Shown here: positions 43,189 to 55,440 of the stretch, piece after piece
Layout: each line of letters begins with the position of its first letter
Position numbering within the stretch: the stretch's first letter is position 1
Assembly: GCA_015680685.1 (NCBI GenBank)
Contig: MNCI01010504.1
Coordinates: 257,235-321,234, forward strand
Reading direction: 5' to 3'
DNA length: 64,000 nt
DNA from: Gnetum montanum
Taxonomy: Eukaryota > Streptophyta > Gnetopsida > Gnetales > Gnetaceae
Position numbers and translations under genes: made by a program
Notes under the pieces: model-generated
The model's database searches: none
What the model saw: only the letters and a program-made list of their open reading frames with translations
What the model was told of the DNA's origin: nothing

Positions 43189-45680
43189 TTGGCATCCTCC
43201 TGTGGCTTACTAGTTGAAGGAGATGGGGTAGAGGAGGTCATGGGTATAGTTGAAATGGAAGTGAGCTTCAGTGGATCCACTTCCTTTTGTACCTCCATCT
43301 ACTTATCTCCCTTGTTGTCAAGCTTTTGCTTATGCTTCTTCCTTTGGTTGGTTGAAATTTTTATATTATCAACTATTGGTTGTAAGGAAGAGGCAGTAGC
43401 ATTGGCCATCACAAGGGATCATTGTGTTGTTTTTTGGGCTACAACTATTTGGGTTATTTTGGGTTGAGAGAGTTTGATAACAAAAAGTTTCCTTGGGGAC
43501 ATTCATGATGGTACTCTCACAATGAAGGGAGGTCTTAAGCTATGGGAAACTAAAGTAGCTCTTTCATTATAGAGGGGTACTTGAATCATGAATGGTTTTC
43601 TTGTAGTTCTCTAGTTATCATTGATGTTGAATGCTAAGATAACATGGGGGCTATCATTAGCATTCAAAGGGTCTTTGTAGACTTGCATTGAATAGTTTTG
43701 TCATTGAACTAGGTTAGAAGCATCTAAAACTAGTTCCTCCTTATCTATCATCCTTTGTAAGGCATCCTTTAGCACAAGGAAAAAGTTTGTATCATGACAA
43801 AATAATTGATGATAGTGGAAAATGTGGTTTAACTTGAAGTATTTAGGCAACTAAGGATCATCCTTCATTGCTTGAGTAGGATCTTTGGCTATTTCGTAGT
43901 TGCTTGTGTTTCTTTCAAGCAACTTTGGTAATTTGTTTATGTTGCATACGTTCACTTCTTAATAGTTGGTCTACCAACTCAAATGGTCTTAATGGCAATG
44001 TAGTATATTTAGACCTATCCTTCCTTTCAAAGTTAGATCTATTTTTTGTTGATGCATTGGTTCCAAAAGTTGACGGTCGGTTACTACGGTCATTAGTGGA
44101 GGCCTTGGGTGGGTTGACCTTCAACCCTTAGTTTATGGTCTTATTTTCCTTGGTTATAGTTACTATAGTAGTGTTGTTTTGTTTTCTCATTTCCTTGTCC
44201 ATTCGAGTATATTGGTTTTTATATGATATATAGGTTGGATCATGGTTGGAATCCATGACATCCTCTATATTTTTTGTTTGTGAGAATGCTTAACTAAGAG
44301 ACTGTGGATCAATGTCGTAGAGTTTAGAATTGATAAAATCATTAACTACTTCTTTGAATATGGCTAAGTGGGCTTTGGCTATGGGCTTTGGTATTTCATT
44401 TAGTAGTTCATTCCATCATTGAATGAATTTCTATACCAGTTCTAAGGGCTCCTACTTAACCTTCATGAGTTGGTCAAGTGTTGTATCAGGCTTTAAGTTA
44501 TACTTGAAGTGACTGACAAACTAGGCTACTAAGTCTTCTAGAGAGAATATAGATCCTCTAGGTAATGCATGATACCAATCGAGTGCTTTCCCAATCAAAG
44601 ACATAGTAAAAATCCTCATGATGGTATGAGGCCATGGTTGCAAGAGAAAACATTCAAATCGAAATGTGATAAGATGAGCATTAGGGTCACCTTCTCCATT
44701 ATATTTACTAAATTTTGGAATGGGGACACCAGGAGGAAGTGTCAAGGGTAGGACTATAGGACTTATGGGATCATCCTAGTAGAAGCCCATAATCTCAATG
44801 GTTTGTCCGGTAGAGGCTTTGAGCCTCTTCAATTCCTCTATTAAGTCTTGGATCATTTGGAAGTCTTGATCCAAGCCTTGCAGTGGTCCCATAGTGTGTG
44901 AGGTCTATACATATGGTTGTGGCATGTGTTGTGAGGCTTTCAGCCTTATTATGGATTATATGATAGAAGGAAAAGGTTGTTCTATGGTTGTGGTTTGTGG
45001 GCCAAATAAAGAAAAAGATGTTTGTGTTGGCACTGAAGGCAAAAACAAGAGAAACATGGTGTGTGACCCTTATGTTGCTAGGGGTCTCATGGTGGACTCC
45101 ATGTAAGTAGTTAAAGGATTTGTGGTGGTTAAAGCCATCGTTGATGGTTTTATATATCATGGCTATGTTGCAAATGACATTGATATGTTATAATTTGTTG
45201 TTTGTGGCATTGACTGAGTGTGATGTGTAGCTACAATCGGTGTGGGATCTACCATAGCAAGGTGCAGAGGACTGGAAGATAGTGGCGCCATGTCAATGGA
45301 GAAAATGAAGGCATTAGGGAAGGTTTTGTGACATTGGGGGATGATTTTTGGAATAGCCCTTCAAGGATGTTTTCAAGCTTAGATTTTTCCCTAAATTCAT
45401 CCTCCTCTTCTTGTTGTTCCTCAAAGGTAGGTTGGTCATCTTCCTCCTTTGTGGTAATCAATTGGGCTAGGACACTAGATAGAAATCCTTAAGAGGAATT
45501 TCTTCATATGAGAAAGGGATGCACTCTTTCCTATTCCTATGTATGAGCTCAAATTCCCTATTGGCTTCAGCTTCAATTCAAGGAATTAGCATGCTTTCCT
45601 ATATTTTATCATCAATGAAGTTATAGTGATCTTCATTAATGATTGCAAAATTAGGACTCTCTCCAACCCCAACCCCAAAA
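43189..45680 (-). pseudogene. gag, element B
   Basis: Read right to left: N-terminal block (ESPNFAIINEDHYNFIDDKI near 45600-45660; ELIHRNRKECIPFSYEEIPL near 45490-45555), an acidic stretch (FEEQQEEEDEFREKSKLE near 45375-45430), a Thr/Pro/Met-rich stretch, then the gag core: LPPGVPIPKFSKYNGEGDP (44685-44740), LIGKALDWYHALPRGSI (44540-44600), FVSHFKYNLKPDTTLDQL (about 44465-44520). After it a Lys/Asn/Ser/Thr-rich basic stretch runs to about 43900 and a broken tail to 43189. This is the typical Tat gag core. Stops are scattered. The right LTR of E abuts the broken end at 43189. Confidence 0.85.
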
Positions 45681-46899
45681 TGTTGAAGATGGTTTTGGCA
45701 AGTTTTCAACTTTCATCAAAAAGGAGGGAAAAGTAGGCTTGGTTGGTATGGAAACAAAAGTTGGTTTAGTGACAAAGATTATGTCAAAAAAATTAAATTT
45801 TTTTCTAGGCTTCCACGTTGGCTTTTCTCTAGGAATTCACAATAGCTATTATGAAATTCTAGCATCCCAATCACTTATAGCTTGCATGTTGAGGTTTATG
45901 CCATTTGTGGGCAGGGGGTGTGGTGGTAGAAGAGTAAATGCAATGTTGGATTCCTTAGGATTTTTGTCTAGAAAATGGCTTTCAACTCACAACAAAAGTA
46001 GATCTAGTTANCAAGCAATTGCTAATTCTCTCAACTTGAAAAATGGAGGGGAAAGTCAAATCATGGATGAGTTGCACCACCCACTTTTAGAAGCTAGAAA
46101 ATAAAATTTTGGCAACAAAAAAAATAGGGAAAAGTGATATCAATGTTGGCTTTGGATCTTAAAATTTACCGCAAGTGCTATGAAAAGCCAATTCCCAACC
46201 ACCTATAACTTCCACACTATAGTTTTGGCCATAAGGGCAGGGAGGTGGGTGTGGGGAGGATCAACGTTGATTTTTCAAGAGTTTTGACTACAAAAATGAA
46301 GGAAATGCTTGAAAATGGCTATGAAAATAATAGATCTAGCTACAGAATTTAGGCAAAGGTGCTCCTTCTAACACCAAGAAATTTTTTTTTTGGAAAACCT
46401 TGATTTCTAGAATGAGAAACCAAGGATCCTTGATGCAAGTAGCTCCCCAACCCCAAACCCCAAGGCCTTCACGATAAAAATGGGATTTGGGATGCCTTGG
46501 CTAGTTTGGCAGATCAACTAGGAACTTAGGAGAATGAAAAATGTGGAAACATGAAAAAATTTGAATACTGCACAAATAATAAATTTATTTTTGAACAAAA
46601 AACTTAAAAATTAAAAATTTATTAAGAAAATAATAAAAAATAAGTTAGAGAAATATGTACAAATGGTTCCTAGATGAGCAAAAAGGGGGTCCACTTGTGC
46701 AAGAGTTCAAAGCCCATTGAAGTCAAGGTGATCTGCTTCATAATTTGGATGCTAAGCCACTCTTAATGTTATCGAACCTTCCTTTGTTGCTACAACCTTG
46801 GATCTACCAATGGGGTTGTTTCTGGGGAGGGGGGATGAGCAAGGTGAAATATTTAGATGCTAAGTTACCCCATGTTGGGTTCGGAATCTTAGAAGTGTA
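45681..46899 (-). other. leader of element B with loose ~300-bp repeats
   Basis: No gene. Segments near 45740-46010 and 46140-46370 share order and words (GTTGGCTTT.., TATAGCTT / TATAACTT, GGGCAGGGRGGTGKG, AAAATGGCT, TAGATCTAGYTA), so they look like two tandem units; a weaker third may follow near 46400-46530. A single N lies at 46011. Confidence 0.45.
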
Positions 46900-47996
46900 G
46901 TGTCAACATCAAAATTTCACCAGGTCTCAAGGCCTCACTACTTCCACGCTAGGGTTTAAGAGAATGCAAGTATGGGAACTTGCAAGAGCTCTTGAGTGCT
47001 TGCAAATTCCCCAAGTATGGAATTGTGTGTATGCAAATTGCTTGAACAAAAAATGCTTGACTTGTTGAAAATTCCAAAATTGCTCGATGATGTTTGAGGT
47101 TGGATTTTATAGGGTCTTTGGGTCATGAATGGGGCTAAAAATTGGCTATGATTGGGCTGCAAAATGGTTGCAAATTTGATGTAATTTTGTTGTAAATTGG
47201 CATCCAAATTTAGGTGAAATGGGCACCAAAATTTTTGGGGTTACTAAACATAGTAAGTGTTTTTCCCCATGGTCATTTCATTTACTAAAAATAGTAACTA
47301 GGGCACCCCTTCCACGCTAAAGATGAACTTTCTACACTGAGCTCTCCACCATGCTTATTAAATTTGCTCATCAACATTGAAGTGCATAACTTGATGAATT
47401 TTTCTTTTTGTGGCTTCCACATTAGGGGATTGAATTTTCCATGCTAATGGGGAAGGGGAGGGAAGGGAACTTTCTAGGTTGGAGGGAAATTTTCCATGCT
47501 AGGGGGAAACTTTCCAACATTGAGGGAAAAACTTTCACATATGGGAAAAACTTTCCAAGTTGAGGGGGAAAGTTTTGAAGCTAGGGAAAAGTTTTCAAGT
47601 CATGCATTTGGTCTTCACATTAAAGGGGAAAATTTTTTCAAACCTCCCACCCTTCCATGTTGGGGGTAGGTGAGATCTACCCCATGTAGGTGTTTCCAGC
47701 GTAGAAAAATGCATACCCTTCATAAAACCCATCAAATTACCTTTTTTGGCATTCCAAAAGGCATTTTTTACCTCCCCAAGCCCATATATAGAAACTAGGT
47801 GATCTTTTTCACTTGGGGAATGAGGATTTAACCACTTATGAGGTATTTTTCAACTCCAAAAGTATAAAGTATGTGAAATTGTACATTTTGGATTACAACT
47901 TTCACATTTACAATGAAATTCTGCCTCAGGTTTCATTGGGTGAAAGCTACATGATGAAGATTGGTTATAACATGCAAATTCCTTTTAGTGTTTCAC
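46900..47996 (-). repeat. 5' LTR of element B (inner border uncertain)
   Basis: The outer end is inferred at 47996, where minus-strand RT of element G stops and TGAAACACTAAAAGG begins. A TATA box (CCCTATAAAATCC, minus) lies at 47105-47111. The region has many TTCCAYGCTAGGG and GGGGGAAA words (for example 46935, 47310, 47410-47600, 47665), as in the 7540-11290 array. I saw no clear primer site. Confidence 0.5.
47105..47111 (-). promoter_or_regulatory. TATA box, LTR of element B
   Basis: Minus-strand TATAAAA in GACCCTATAAAATCCAACC. Confidence 0.5.
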
Positions 47997-48560
47997 TTAT
48001 GAATGTTGTTTTGGGTTGGTCTTCTAGTGCAATCTAGATTTGGTTATAGCCACTATAACCATCTAAAAAATTGTAATAGAAATGCCTAGATATGGTGTTA
48101 ACATCTAATTAATAAATGGCAATGAAAAATGATCTTTGAATGTTGTTGTGTTTAATAGCCTGAAGTCAATACAAACTTGTCATTTTCCATCTTTCTTTGG
48201 CACTATCATGAGTGGACTAATCCACTTGCTATCCATAATGGGGTAGATGAAGCATACCTTAAGGAGTTGCTTAATCCTCTTTGATGATTTACTTTAATTT
48301 TGGATTAAATTTCCATTATGGTTGCCTCATTGACATATTTGTGTAAATGCGATGTTGGCATATCCATGAATCAATTCTAGTGAGTCTAGGATATGACCAA
48401 GAAAAGGTTGTTGGCCATCTATTTACCACTTTTAATAGTTTTACTTTCTGCTCAGGACCAAGTTTGGCATTAAGTATGACTAGCTTGCCATTTTTCAAGA
48501 ATGCATATTCTAGGTTAGTAGGTAGAGTTTTCAACTCTAGGGGATCTTATGTAAAATTCT
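47997..48560 (-). pseudogene. RT N-terminal fragment, element G
   Basis: Minus-strand blocks: NLEYAFLKNGKLVILNAKL near 48455-48515, TTFSWSYPRLTRIDSWICQHRIYT near 48335-48405, NPKLK.IIKED near 48265-48300, and FLDGYSGYNQI then ALEDQPKTTF near 48000-48055. F has each at the matching place (FLDGYSGYNQI near 56630). The YVDD region is not present. Confidence 0.8.
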
Positions 48561-49290
48561 TAGGGATCTCAAACTCTCCCTAATTGGTATCATTATTTTC
48601 ATTATTAGAGAGTTGGTGATGAACTTGTTGTAGTTCATCCATGCCTATGACATAAGCACATGTTAGGCTCTCAGTATGTTCCATGCACATTGTGTTACTG
48701 TTAGAATCAACATTTAGCCACTGGGTACCCTCTTGTTTTGTGGCTATTTCATATAGACACCTTTCAATATTTGCTTCATGTGCACACTGCCTGCATGTGG
48801 AAATAGATGTTTGTTTCATGAACTAAATTTTTTGCATACAATTACACCCTATATCACTGTACATGATGCATGGAACTCATCTCTTCTTGATCTGTCCAAA
48901 TACATTTTTCTTAGATATCTCAAGGGAATGATCTCTAATGCCAATTTTTGCATCAATAGTGCTTAGTCATGCCCTTCCTATAATGATTGGAAGGTCTCCC
49001 TTATAGTTCTCAAACTTTATTATTAAGAAATCAACAAGATAAGACCATCCATAGATAGTGATTATAATATCTTTGACCAATTCCAATAGAATAGTGATGG
49101 ATTGGTCTAATAATTTCAATATGATATTTCTCTTCTTGAGAGGTGATAGGTTCTAGGTAGTATACATCTCATGAGAAATTAGATTGACACTGAAACCAAA
49201 ATCAAGAAGAGTTTTACATGGTTCATTTCCAATAATCTATAAATAGATAACAGGACTCATAGGATCAGCTAACTTCCTAGGAAGATTTCT
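48561..49290 (-). pseudogene. aspartic protease region, element G
   Basis: Minus-strand LLDFGFSVNLISHEMY near 49165-49215. F has LDSGSRVNLILQEMY there, so the catalytic box reads D-F-G. LLDQSITILLELVKDII and IYGWSYLVDFLIIKF follow, then IIIGRA.LSTIDAKIGIRDHSLEI near 48915-48985. A Cys pair block (CRQCAHEANIERCLYEIATKQ) is near 48735-48800. Several stops. Confidence 0.75.
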
Positions 49291-51541
49291 AGCTAGGATC
49301 TAATCAGATTTGGCATGAGTGAGCATAATAATATGGATTTTGTATGGCATTTGATTCAAAGAAAACCTAATGGAATGGTTTATAGAGGATGAGGTAGGAG
49401 TATGATGACTAGCTACCTAAGTCTATGAGGGCTTAGTAGGGCTATTAGTTCAAAAGAATGATTTTTTACAAGCATGAGTTTCTAAATCCCTTCGTTAATG
49501 AATTGGTTATAGATTGATGGTCCAAGTAGCATTTCGTTGCTGTGGTTGGGTTAAAAGTTCACCTTGCATGAATGGAGCAGTCAGTAGCTATGTTGAGGAT
49601 GGAGGAACATGTGTAAGAACAGGAGGAGGATAAGGATAAAATGTGGTATTCCTCTTGGAATGTGGAGAATGAGCTCTATAGTATTCAATAGGGTAGTAGT
49701 AATGTTGGAAAGAAGAAATGTGACTAGAAGAGTCATGTAGAGATAGGGGTTGTTGAACATAATACCCATATGGATTTGATTACCTGTAAGGGTACTGTTG
49801 CCTTGGTAGTGGCATCCATCATGACTGTGGTTGGTGCCATTGTTGATATTTCTCATATGGTCATCGTCGAATTCCACTTGGATAATATTATTATTATTGA
49901 TGGAACTATTTGGGATTACCTTTAGGATAAGGTAATCTTCTAGGTGTTTATCTTTTTGCTAGTTGTGGATTCTAAGCTTACCCCCTAGACTCTTCTAAGT
50001 GTAGCATGATGGGGTAACATCCCTTAGGATGTTCATATTGGTAGATTTCGCATCCACCATCATCATCTTATTCAATTTTTGCAATGTCCTCTACTGTAGC
50101 TATCTTGCCCTTACCACTTTGGTAGGTACGTTTAGCTTCTTTCCACCTCCTACGGTTATGATTACTACTTTTCTCTCTTGATTATTTAGTGATTTTTAAA
50201 GTAGTTTTGAATTTTTCATTTAACAAATCCCACATTTTATCTACCTTGGCTGAAATTTTAGAGATAGATTTTTGAATTAGCAAGGTCTTTCTGTTCACCA
50301 CCTCATTAAGTGGTGACTCCTCCTTAGTGTCACAAAATTAGACCTCCCTCTTTCTAATGGAAGGATCCCTATTGTATTCTTCAGCACTTTCTTATTTCAT
50401 TAACTCTCCTTCTTGTTTTACTACTTGCTCAATTAGCCTTTGAATATGATGGGCTCTAAGTTCTAATAGTATCCCTTGGGAATAGGCCTTAATAGTTCTT
50501 CTTGTTTTCAATCTAAGTCCACCTATGATATGACAAGGTTATTTTTGTTGAGAATAACCATGGTTATGGCATTGGTGTATGAGAGAATAGTATTTTTCCA
50601 TGGTGGCATCCAAATATTTATGGTTTTCTTGCTTCCATCCTTAGATTTTCCTTCTTATATTAGACACTTTGGAGTATTTCTAATGCTTATCATTAAATAA
50701 CCCTAGCATTATACTCCACCTACAAAAGGATTCCAGCTCCAAGGACTAATACTAGCTTTCTACTTCCTTAATGAATATCCTAGGAAATAGCTTTAATTCT
50801 ACTAATTATTTTCAATATTTTTTAAGACATAGTCATCATGAAAAGCTTGAAAATGTGTTTGTGGATTAGAGTTATATCCCCCCTCAAATCTAGGAATTGT
50901 TCATATCAAGTCATCTAATCTGACTATCTTCTACATGCATGGTTGGAAGTTTTGCAACCTCTACAGTATTTAGCATGTTCAAGTTGCTAGAAAAGGCTCA
51001 TTATCATCATTATTTTGATGAAGTTGATTATGTCCTCTGCTACCCCTTTGTTCATGATGGGCCCAATGATCATCATTGTTGTCCTGTTGTTCCCCTTCAT
51101 CACAATTGTTCTTTTTGTAGAATTTGTCAAAAGTAAAAGAGGAAGAAAATGATGTACATGAAGAGGGTAAAGAGGGAGGAGGAATGCCACCACCATGGTG
51201 TTTGCCAACTCCTCTATGGTTTTCACAGTCACATTCATTAGTCTTATTGTCATCTTGATGCTTGTCAGAGTCATTACCTTGACTTCCATTTTTACTTGAA
51301 CTTGGATTGTTGATAGTGGACTGCAGATTCAGGTTGCACCCCCATAACCAATAACAAGGGGTGGAGAATCTTCATGTTGAGAACCCCCATAGGAAGGATC
51401 TTCATTGTTGTTATGGTTAAGTAAGAACAAGGGATTGATGAACTGTTTCCCCTTCATAATCCCATGGTGCTTCTTCTGGTATTGATCTCTCCTATGTTGT
51501 GTTTCAATGGAATAGTAGTCCTGATAGTCATAATCATGCAC
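49291..51541 (-). pseudogene. gag, element G (Athila-like)
   Basis: Starts abruptly at HDYDYQDYYSIETQHRRDQYQ (51480-51541), which matches residues after the N-terminal block of D gag (NFDTRDYHPTNAQRIRHER), so about the first hundred or more residues are lost. Gag core, Glu-rich block and zinc-knuckle-like CEIYQYEHPKGC (near 50010-50060) follow, then the Pro/Gln/Tyr-rich tail (LPYPKGNPK.FHQ, then PPVLTHVPPSS near 49600). Many stops and frame changes. Confidence 0.7.
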
Positions 51542-52345
51542 AATGTACTAATTTAGATGAAGTCCTGACCTATGTTGTCTTCCCAATTACACTTGTGATG
51601 TAACAAGGTATGGTTAAGTGTAATTGAGGCATATGATTTTTATTATTTCATGTTTTATGTTCATGGTGCTTAAAATAGAGAGGTGAAGTAATTTGATAGC
51701 TAATATATTCTAACTAATTAATAAATCTCTAACTAATTTGAACATCATTATCCAGTCGCACTTTCTATACACATCGTGAATGCATAGAACGTTGTCTCGA
51801 TTACCAAGTGTTGTATGTTATGCTTGAATTAGTTTTACTTGTGTGTTTAATATATTTAGCTTAATTACTTAATTAATTAATTGAAGTTTAGTTTAGCTTA
51901 ATTAATGACATAATTAATGAAAATAGTAAATGAAAAAATAAATCGTTAATCTATTCCAAGTCCTACAAGGTCTAATCAAAAGGCTCATCTTTATTGCTAT
52001 TCACGTTAGTGTGCTTAGGTACATTAATTCTTGAATAAAGATTTGTACACTTTTTGATTCCTGCTATGGGCACTCAGAGAAATATTCTAACTCTTAAATG
52101 ATAAAACTACAAGAGCTCTACCACAACTATGAATTGACCTTTTATAAACATGGATGGTGAGCACATACTTATAAAATTTATTGTAGAGCTATGTCACTAT
52201 GACCCCATAAATGTAGCAAATGCTATGTCGGTGCAACCGTGTCAACAAGGCAACATGATGTAGATGAGGCCATGTTAATGAGGGCCCATCAATGAGGCCA
52301 CATCAATGGAGGCCCATCGCTACAACATTTTGATGCTTCATCACT
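51542..52345 (-). repeat. LTR of element G (truncated)
   Basis: Collinear with the D LTRs from about 110 bp inside them: AAGGTATGGTTAAGTG...GCATATGATTTTT, then GAATAAAGATTTGTACACTTTTTGATTCCTGCTATGGGCACT, ending TTCATCA near 52342. Near 52240-52320 it has GAGGCCCATCAATG repeats of about 20 bp where D has GATATC repeats. Confidence 0.7.
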
Positions 52346-52711
52346 TGGTAACCTAGTAACATACTTAACAAGTTGAAGATGTGTACAACATGTGGGACCG
52401 CATACTTATGTTAGGAAATAGTCTAAGGCATTAGATAGTTTATGAGAATAATTCAAAATTAATCACCTTGTTTTATACTTAATCTAAATTAGATGAAAAA
52501 TATGAAATTATTACAAATCATGTGCCTTGGTTACACTTAACCATACACTTGCGTATACACAAGTGGAACCAAAAAGACAATGATCGTGTCTTTGAGGTCA
52601 CTACCTTAGTTATCATGCATTTAGGAAGCTAAATTCTATGGAGTTCAACTAGATTTCTAGTAAATTCTTGTGATTCATATGATTGGGATAGGATATACTC
52701 ATTTCTCATGA
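52346..52711 (+). repeat. 3' end of the 5' LTR, element F
   Basis: Matches the reverse complement of the first 350 bp of the D LTRs (TTACACTTAACCATACAC, then TATGGAGTTCAACTAGAT, ending CTCATGA, where D has CTCATCA). It abuts the G LTR head to head. Confidence 0.7.
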
Positions 52712-52712
52712 T

Positions 52713-52730
52713 TGGTATCATTGCTAAGGA
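52713..52730 (+). other. decayed primer-binding site, element F
   Basis: TGGTATCATTGCTAAGGA, one base after the LTR end. It matches the D site TGGCGCCGTTGCCAGGGA at 13 of 18; four of the five changes are transitions. Confidence 0.7.
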
Positions 52731-52959
52731 CTTTAGTTAGCTAAGTGCACTACCTAGGAAGATAGTGAAACATCCAACAATGTCATAAAGTACCCTAACA
52801 AAAAAAATCATTAAAATACCAAATAATAATAGCAAAAGAAACTTTTTTTCTTAAATACTAATATGGTTTCTTATCACAAGAAAGACACTCCACCATTGTT
52901 TGTAACTAGATCCTATTAAGAAGGCTAGAAACCACCCATGCCCCAACAATTCAAGGTAG

Positions 52960-55440
52960 TCTACATACATATAGATGCTTAGACTCTGTATTTCACCTTC
53001 ATCTTGCATCAAGATGAATAGCTGTGGTGGAGGGACATGGAAAGTAACATCATGTTACCTTTTGACTAATCCATTTTGGCAATGTTGTTGAACAATATCC
53101 TCAAGTTAGGCATTGCTAAACTCCATGCTGAGTACAAAGTGCATGATTATGCCTATCAGAATTTTCATCCCACAAAGGCACAAAAAAAGAAAGGTTGGCA
53201 TATGAAAGCATTGTATAAGGCTTCTAAAGATAAGAGGTTTTCTACCCACTTGTACCTATAGAAACATAAGGAAATATATTACTTCCTTTTAAGTACCTTT
53301 TAATACACTGATTCTCCTTCTCTCTTTGATGAGGAGGCCCTCAACTAGTGGTTGACAACCTTGGTAGTGGAAAAAATAGGTCTTAGGACCAAGAAGCATC
53401 CAAAGGAGGTGATCAAGTCAAGGGTAGGAACAAGCACCAAGAAAAGAACAAACATTGTGATTGTATTAGGGATCAAAGAAGAGGGAATAATAGGCATTGT
53501 TTTGCTACTAACTCTCCTTCCTCTTCACCTTCATCCTCATTATCCTCGTTGTTTTCCTCATCTAGCTTTGATTGGAGAAGTAGAGGCTACAAAAACCATG
53601 ATGGAGGTGAATGATAGGATAGAGATGATTGTGGATCCCACTAAAATAGTAGAGATCAAGGGCATGAACATCGAATGAAAGAACATCACTATCAAAGAAG
53701 GGATAGTAGAACTCATCATAGGCATCATGGCCATGAAAGGGTTCATAGAGATCACTATGACTATGATGAGCCCTTTCTTGATACAAAAAACATGCTCAAC
53801 ATTTCAATGGCTATTTAGATACCAACTAGACATGTGAAAGATAGTTGAATCAAATGATTTAATATGAATAATATCCCCAAGTTCAAAGGGGGATAAAATT
53901 TAGATTCACAAAATCATCTACAAGTCTTTCATGATGCTTGTGTCTTGTAGAATGTAAAGAATGAATGGAAATAGCTAAAGTTATTCTCAAGGACACTCAT
54001 TAAATAAGAAAAAAGCTAGTATTGGTCTTTGTAACTAGAATATATTTGGAAATGGAGTACGATGATTAAAATGTTTAATGAAAAGTATAAAAAATGTACT
54101 CTAGAATGTATAATTTAAGGAGGAAAATCTAAGGATGGAAATAAGGTACTCATGAGACCTTGGATGTGGCCATGAGTAGGTACTACTCCTTGTTGCATCA
54201 CTACCCAAGCCATGGATATTCTCAAAGGGAGAATTTGCACCATATCATAGATGGAATAAAAAATGAAACATAGAGAACTCTTGGGATCTATGCTTAAGGG
54301 AGACTTTCTGAGCAAAGGGCCCATTAGATCCAAAGGCTAATTGAGCAAGTGGTAAAAGAAGAAGGAGAGCTGAAAAAGAGAGTGTGTGTAGAGGAATACA
54401 ATAGAGACATTTCCATCGACAAGAGGGAGGTTCATTTCTATGAAAATAAGAAAGAGGCATCACTTGATGAAGTGGTGCAAAGAAAAACCTTGCTGATTCA
54501 AAAATATATCATTGAAATATTAGCTAAGTCTGATAATACATGAAACTTCTTAGATGAAAAATTCCAAACATTTCTAAGGATTAAAAAGGAGAATAGAGAT
54601 TAAGGGCAAAGCTGTTGTAGTAGAGGAGGTTGCAAATTCTAAATCTAATGATGATGGGTGTAACATTTGTTAATATGAACATCCTAAGGGATGTTTCCCT
54701 ATTTTGTTACTCTTATAGGAATCTGGGGTGTATTTTTTAAATTCTTAATTGATGAAATGACAAGCACCTACCTTATCCCCAAGGAAACTATTAGCAACAG
54801 TTCCACTAGCAAGCTTACTATCCAAATGAAGCACTACCTCAACCTCATGAGTGATACCAAGAGTGGCAACATTTACAGTCATGTGAGATGCCACCTCCAA
54901 GGTAGTAGTAGCCTTACTGCTAGCTAGATCCTTATGGGTACTACAGTTAACAATCCATTTCCCCACATGACTCTTCTAGTCATGCTTCCTTTCAATAACA
55001 ATACTACCTTTTTTAATATTATAGAGCACCATCACCAAGGGTGAAGTCTCCATTTTCCTATTATCCTCTTCAACACCATTCCATGCCTACACCTCCATCT
55101 TCCACTCCTTTACAATAAAGAAATCCATGTAGGGAGAAATACTAGCCTAGCTACAATAGAGAAATCCTACGAGTGTTATGAACTTATAGCTAGCTCCTCA
55201 ACCGAGTGGTTTTGAATCCAAGCCTCAAAAAAGATCATTTTTCAAAACCAACAGCTTCACAAAGCCTTCACGAACACCTATGGATATTAACCCTATTACT
55301 ACTTCCTCTAAAATGTCTCTTGAGCATCCTTCAAACCAAAGCACTCCCAAATTACACACTATAATGTTGACCCATGTGATCATAGATTAAATTAACGTTG
55401 GCCATCTCCCCAAGAAGAGATCTAATCCTAAGAGTCCCCC
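52960..55440 (+). pseudogene. gag, element F
   Basis: Blocks collinear with D gag: SCIK.NSCGGGTWK near 53010-53040, MLLNNILKLGIAKLHAEYKV (53076), a Ser/His-rich stretch near 53500-53760, NMLNISMAI.IPTRHVKDS (about 53790-53840), FHDACVL.NVKNEWK (about 53930-53970), a Glu-rich block (VVKEEGELKKRVCVEEYNRD near 54349-54415) and a zinc-knuckle-like CNIC.YEHPKGC near 54660-54695. Stops and frameshifts are common. Confidence 0.75.

Larger units (their letters stand above)
6006..47996 (-). mobile_element. Tat-lineage element B, broken by insertions A, D and E
   Basis: Minus-strand Tat-like element whose pieces are collinear when read right to left: 5' LTR about 46900-47996, leader, gag 43189-45680, linker and protease 21683-22380, protease tail 14110-14406, protease-RT interval 6886-14110, RT 6011-6885. 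The gaps are filled by E (about 22440-43188) and D (14407-21677). A cuts the RT at 6005. The protein segments either side of D join in frame after removal of one 5-bp duplication, which is strong evidence that these parts were one element. Its right end lies in the RT of element G. The rest of pol and the 3' LTR would be left of the window. Confidence 0.75.
47997..52345 (-). mobile_element. Athila-like element G, 5' half
   Basis: Minus-strand element: truncated LTR 51542-52345, gag, protease and the first part of RT. The RT breaks at 47997 where B begins; the rest would be left of the window. The first part of gag and the primer site are missing between LTR and gag. Blocks match D and F in order. 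Confidence 0.75.

Noticed and set aside
43915-44131. Plus-strand frame at 43904-44131
   Set aside because: Opposite strand of the basic stretch of B gag.
53352-53678. 108-codon open frame in F gag, and the opposing minus frames at 53558-53786
   Set aside because: Neither is the gag frame. The collinear match to D gag is in a different plus-strand frame that has stops.
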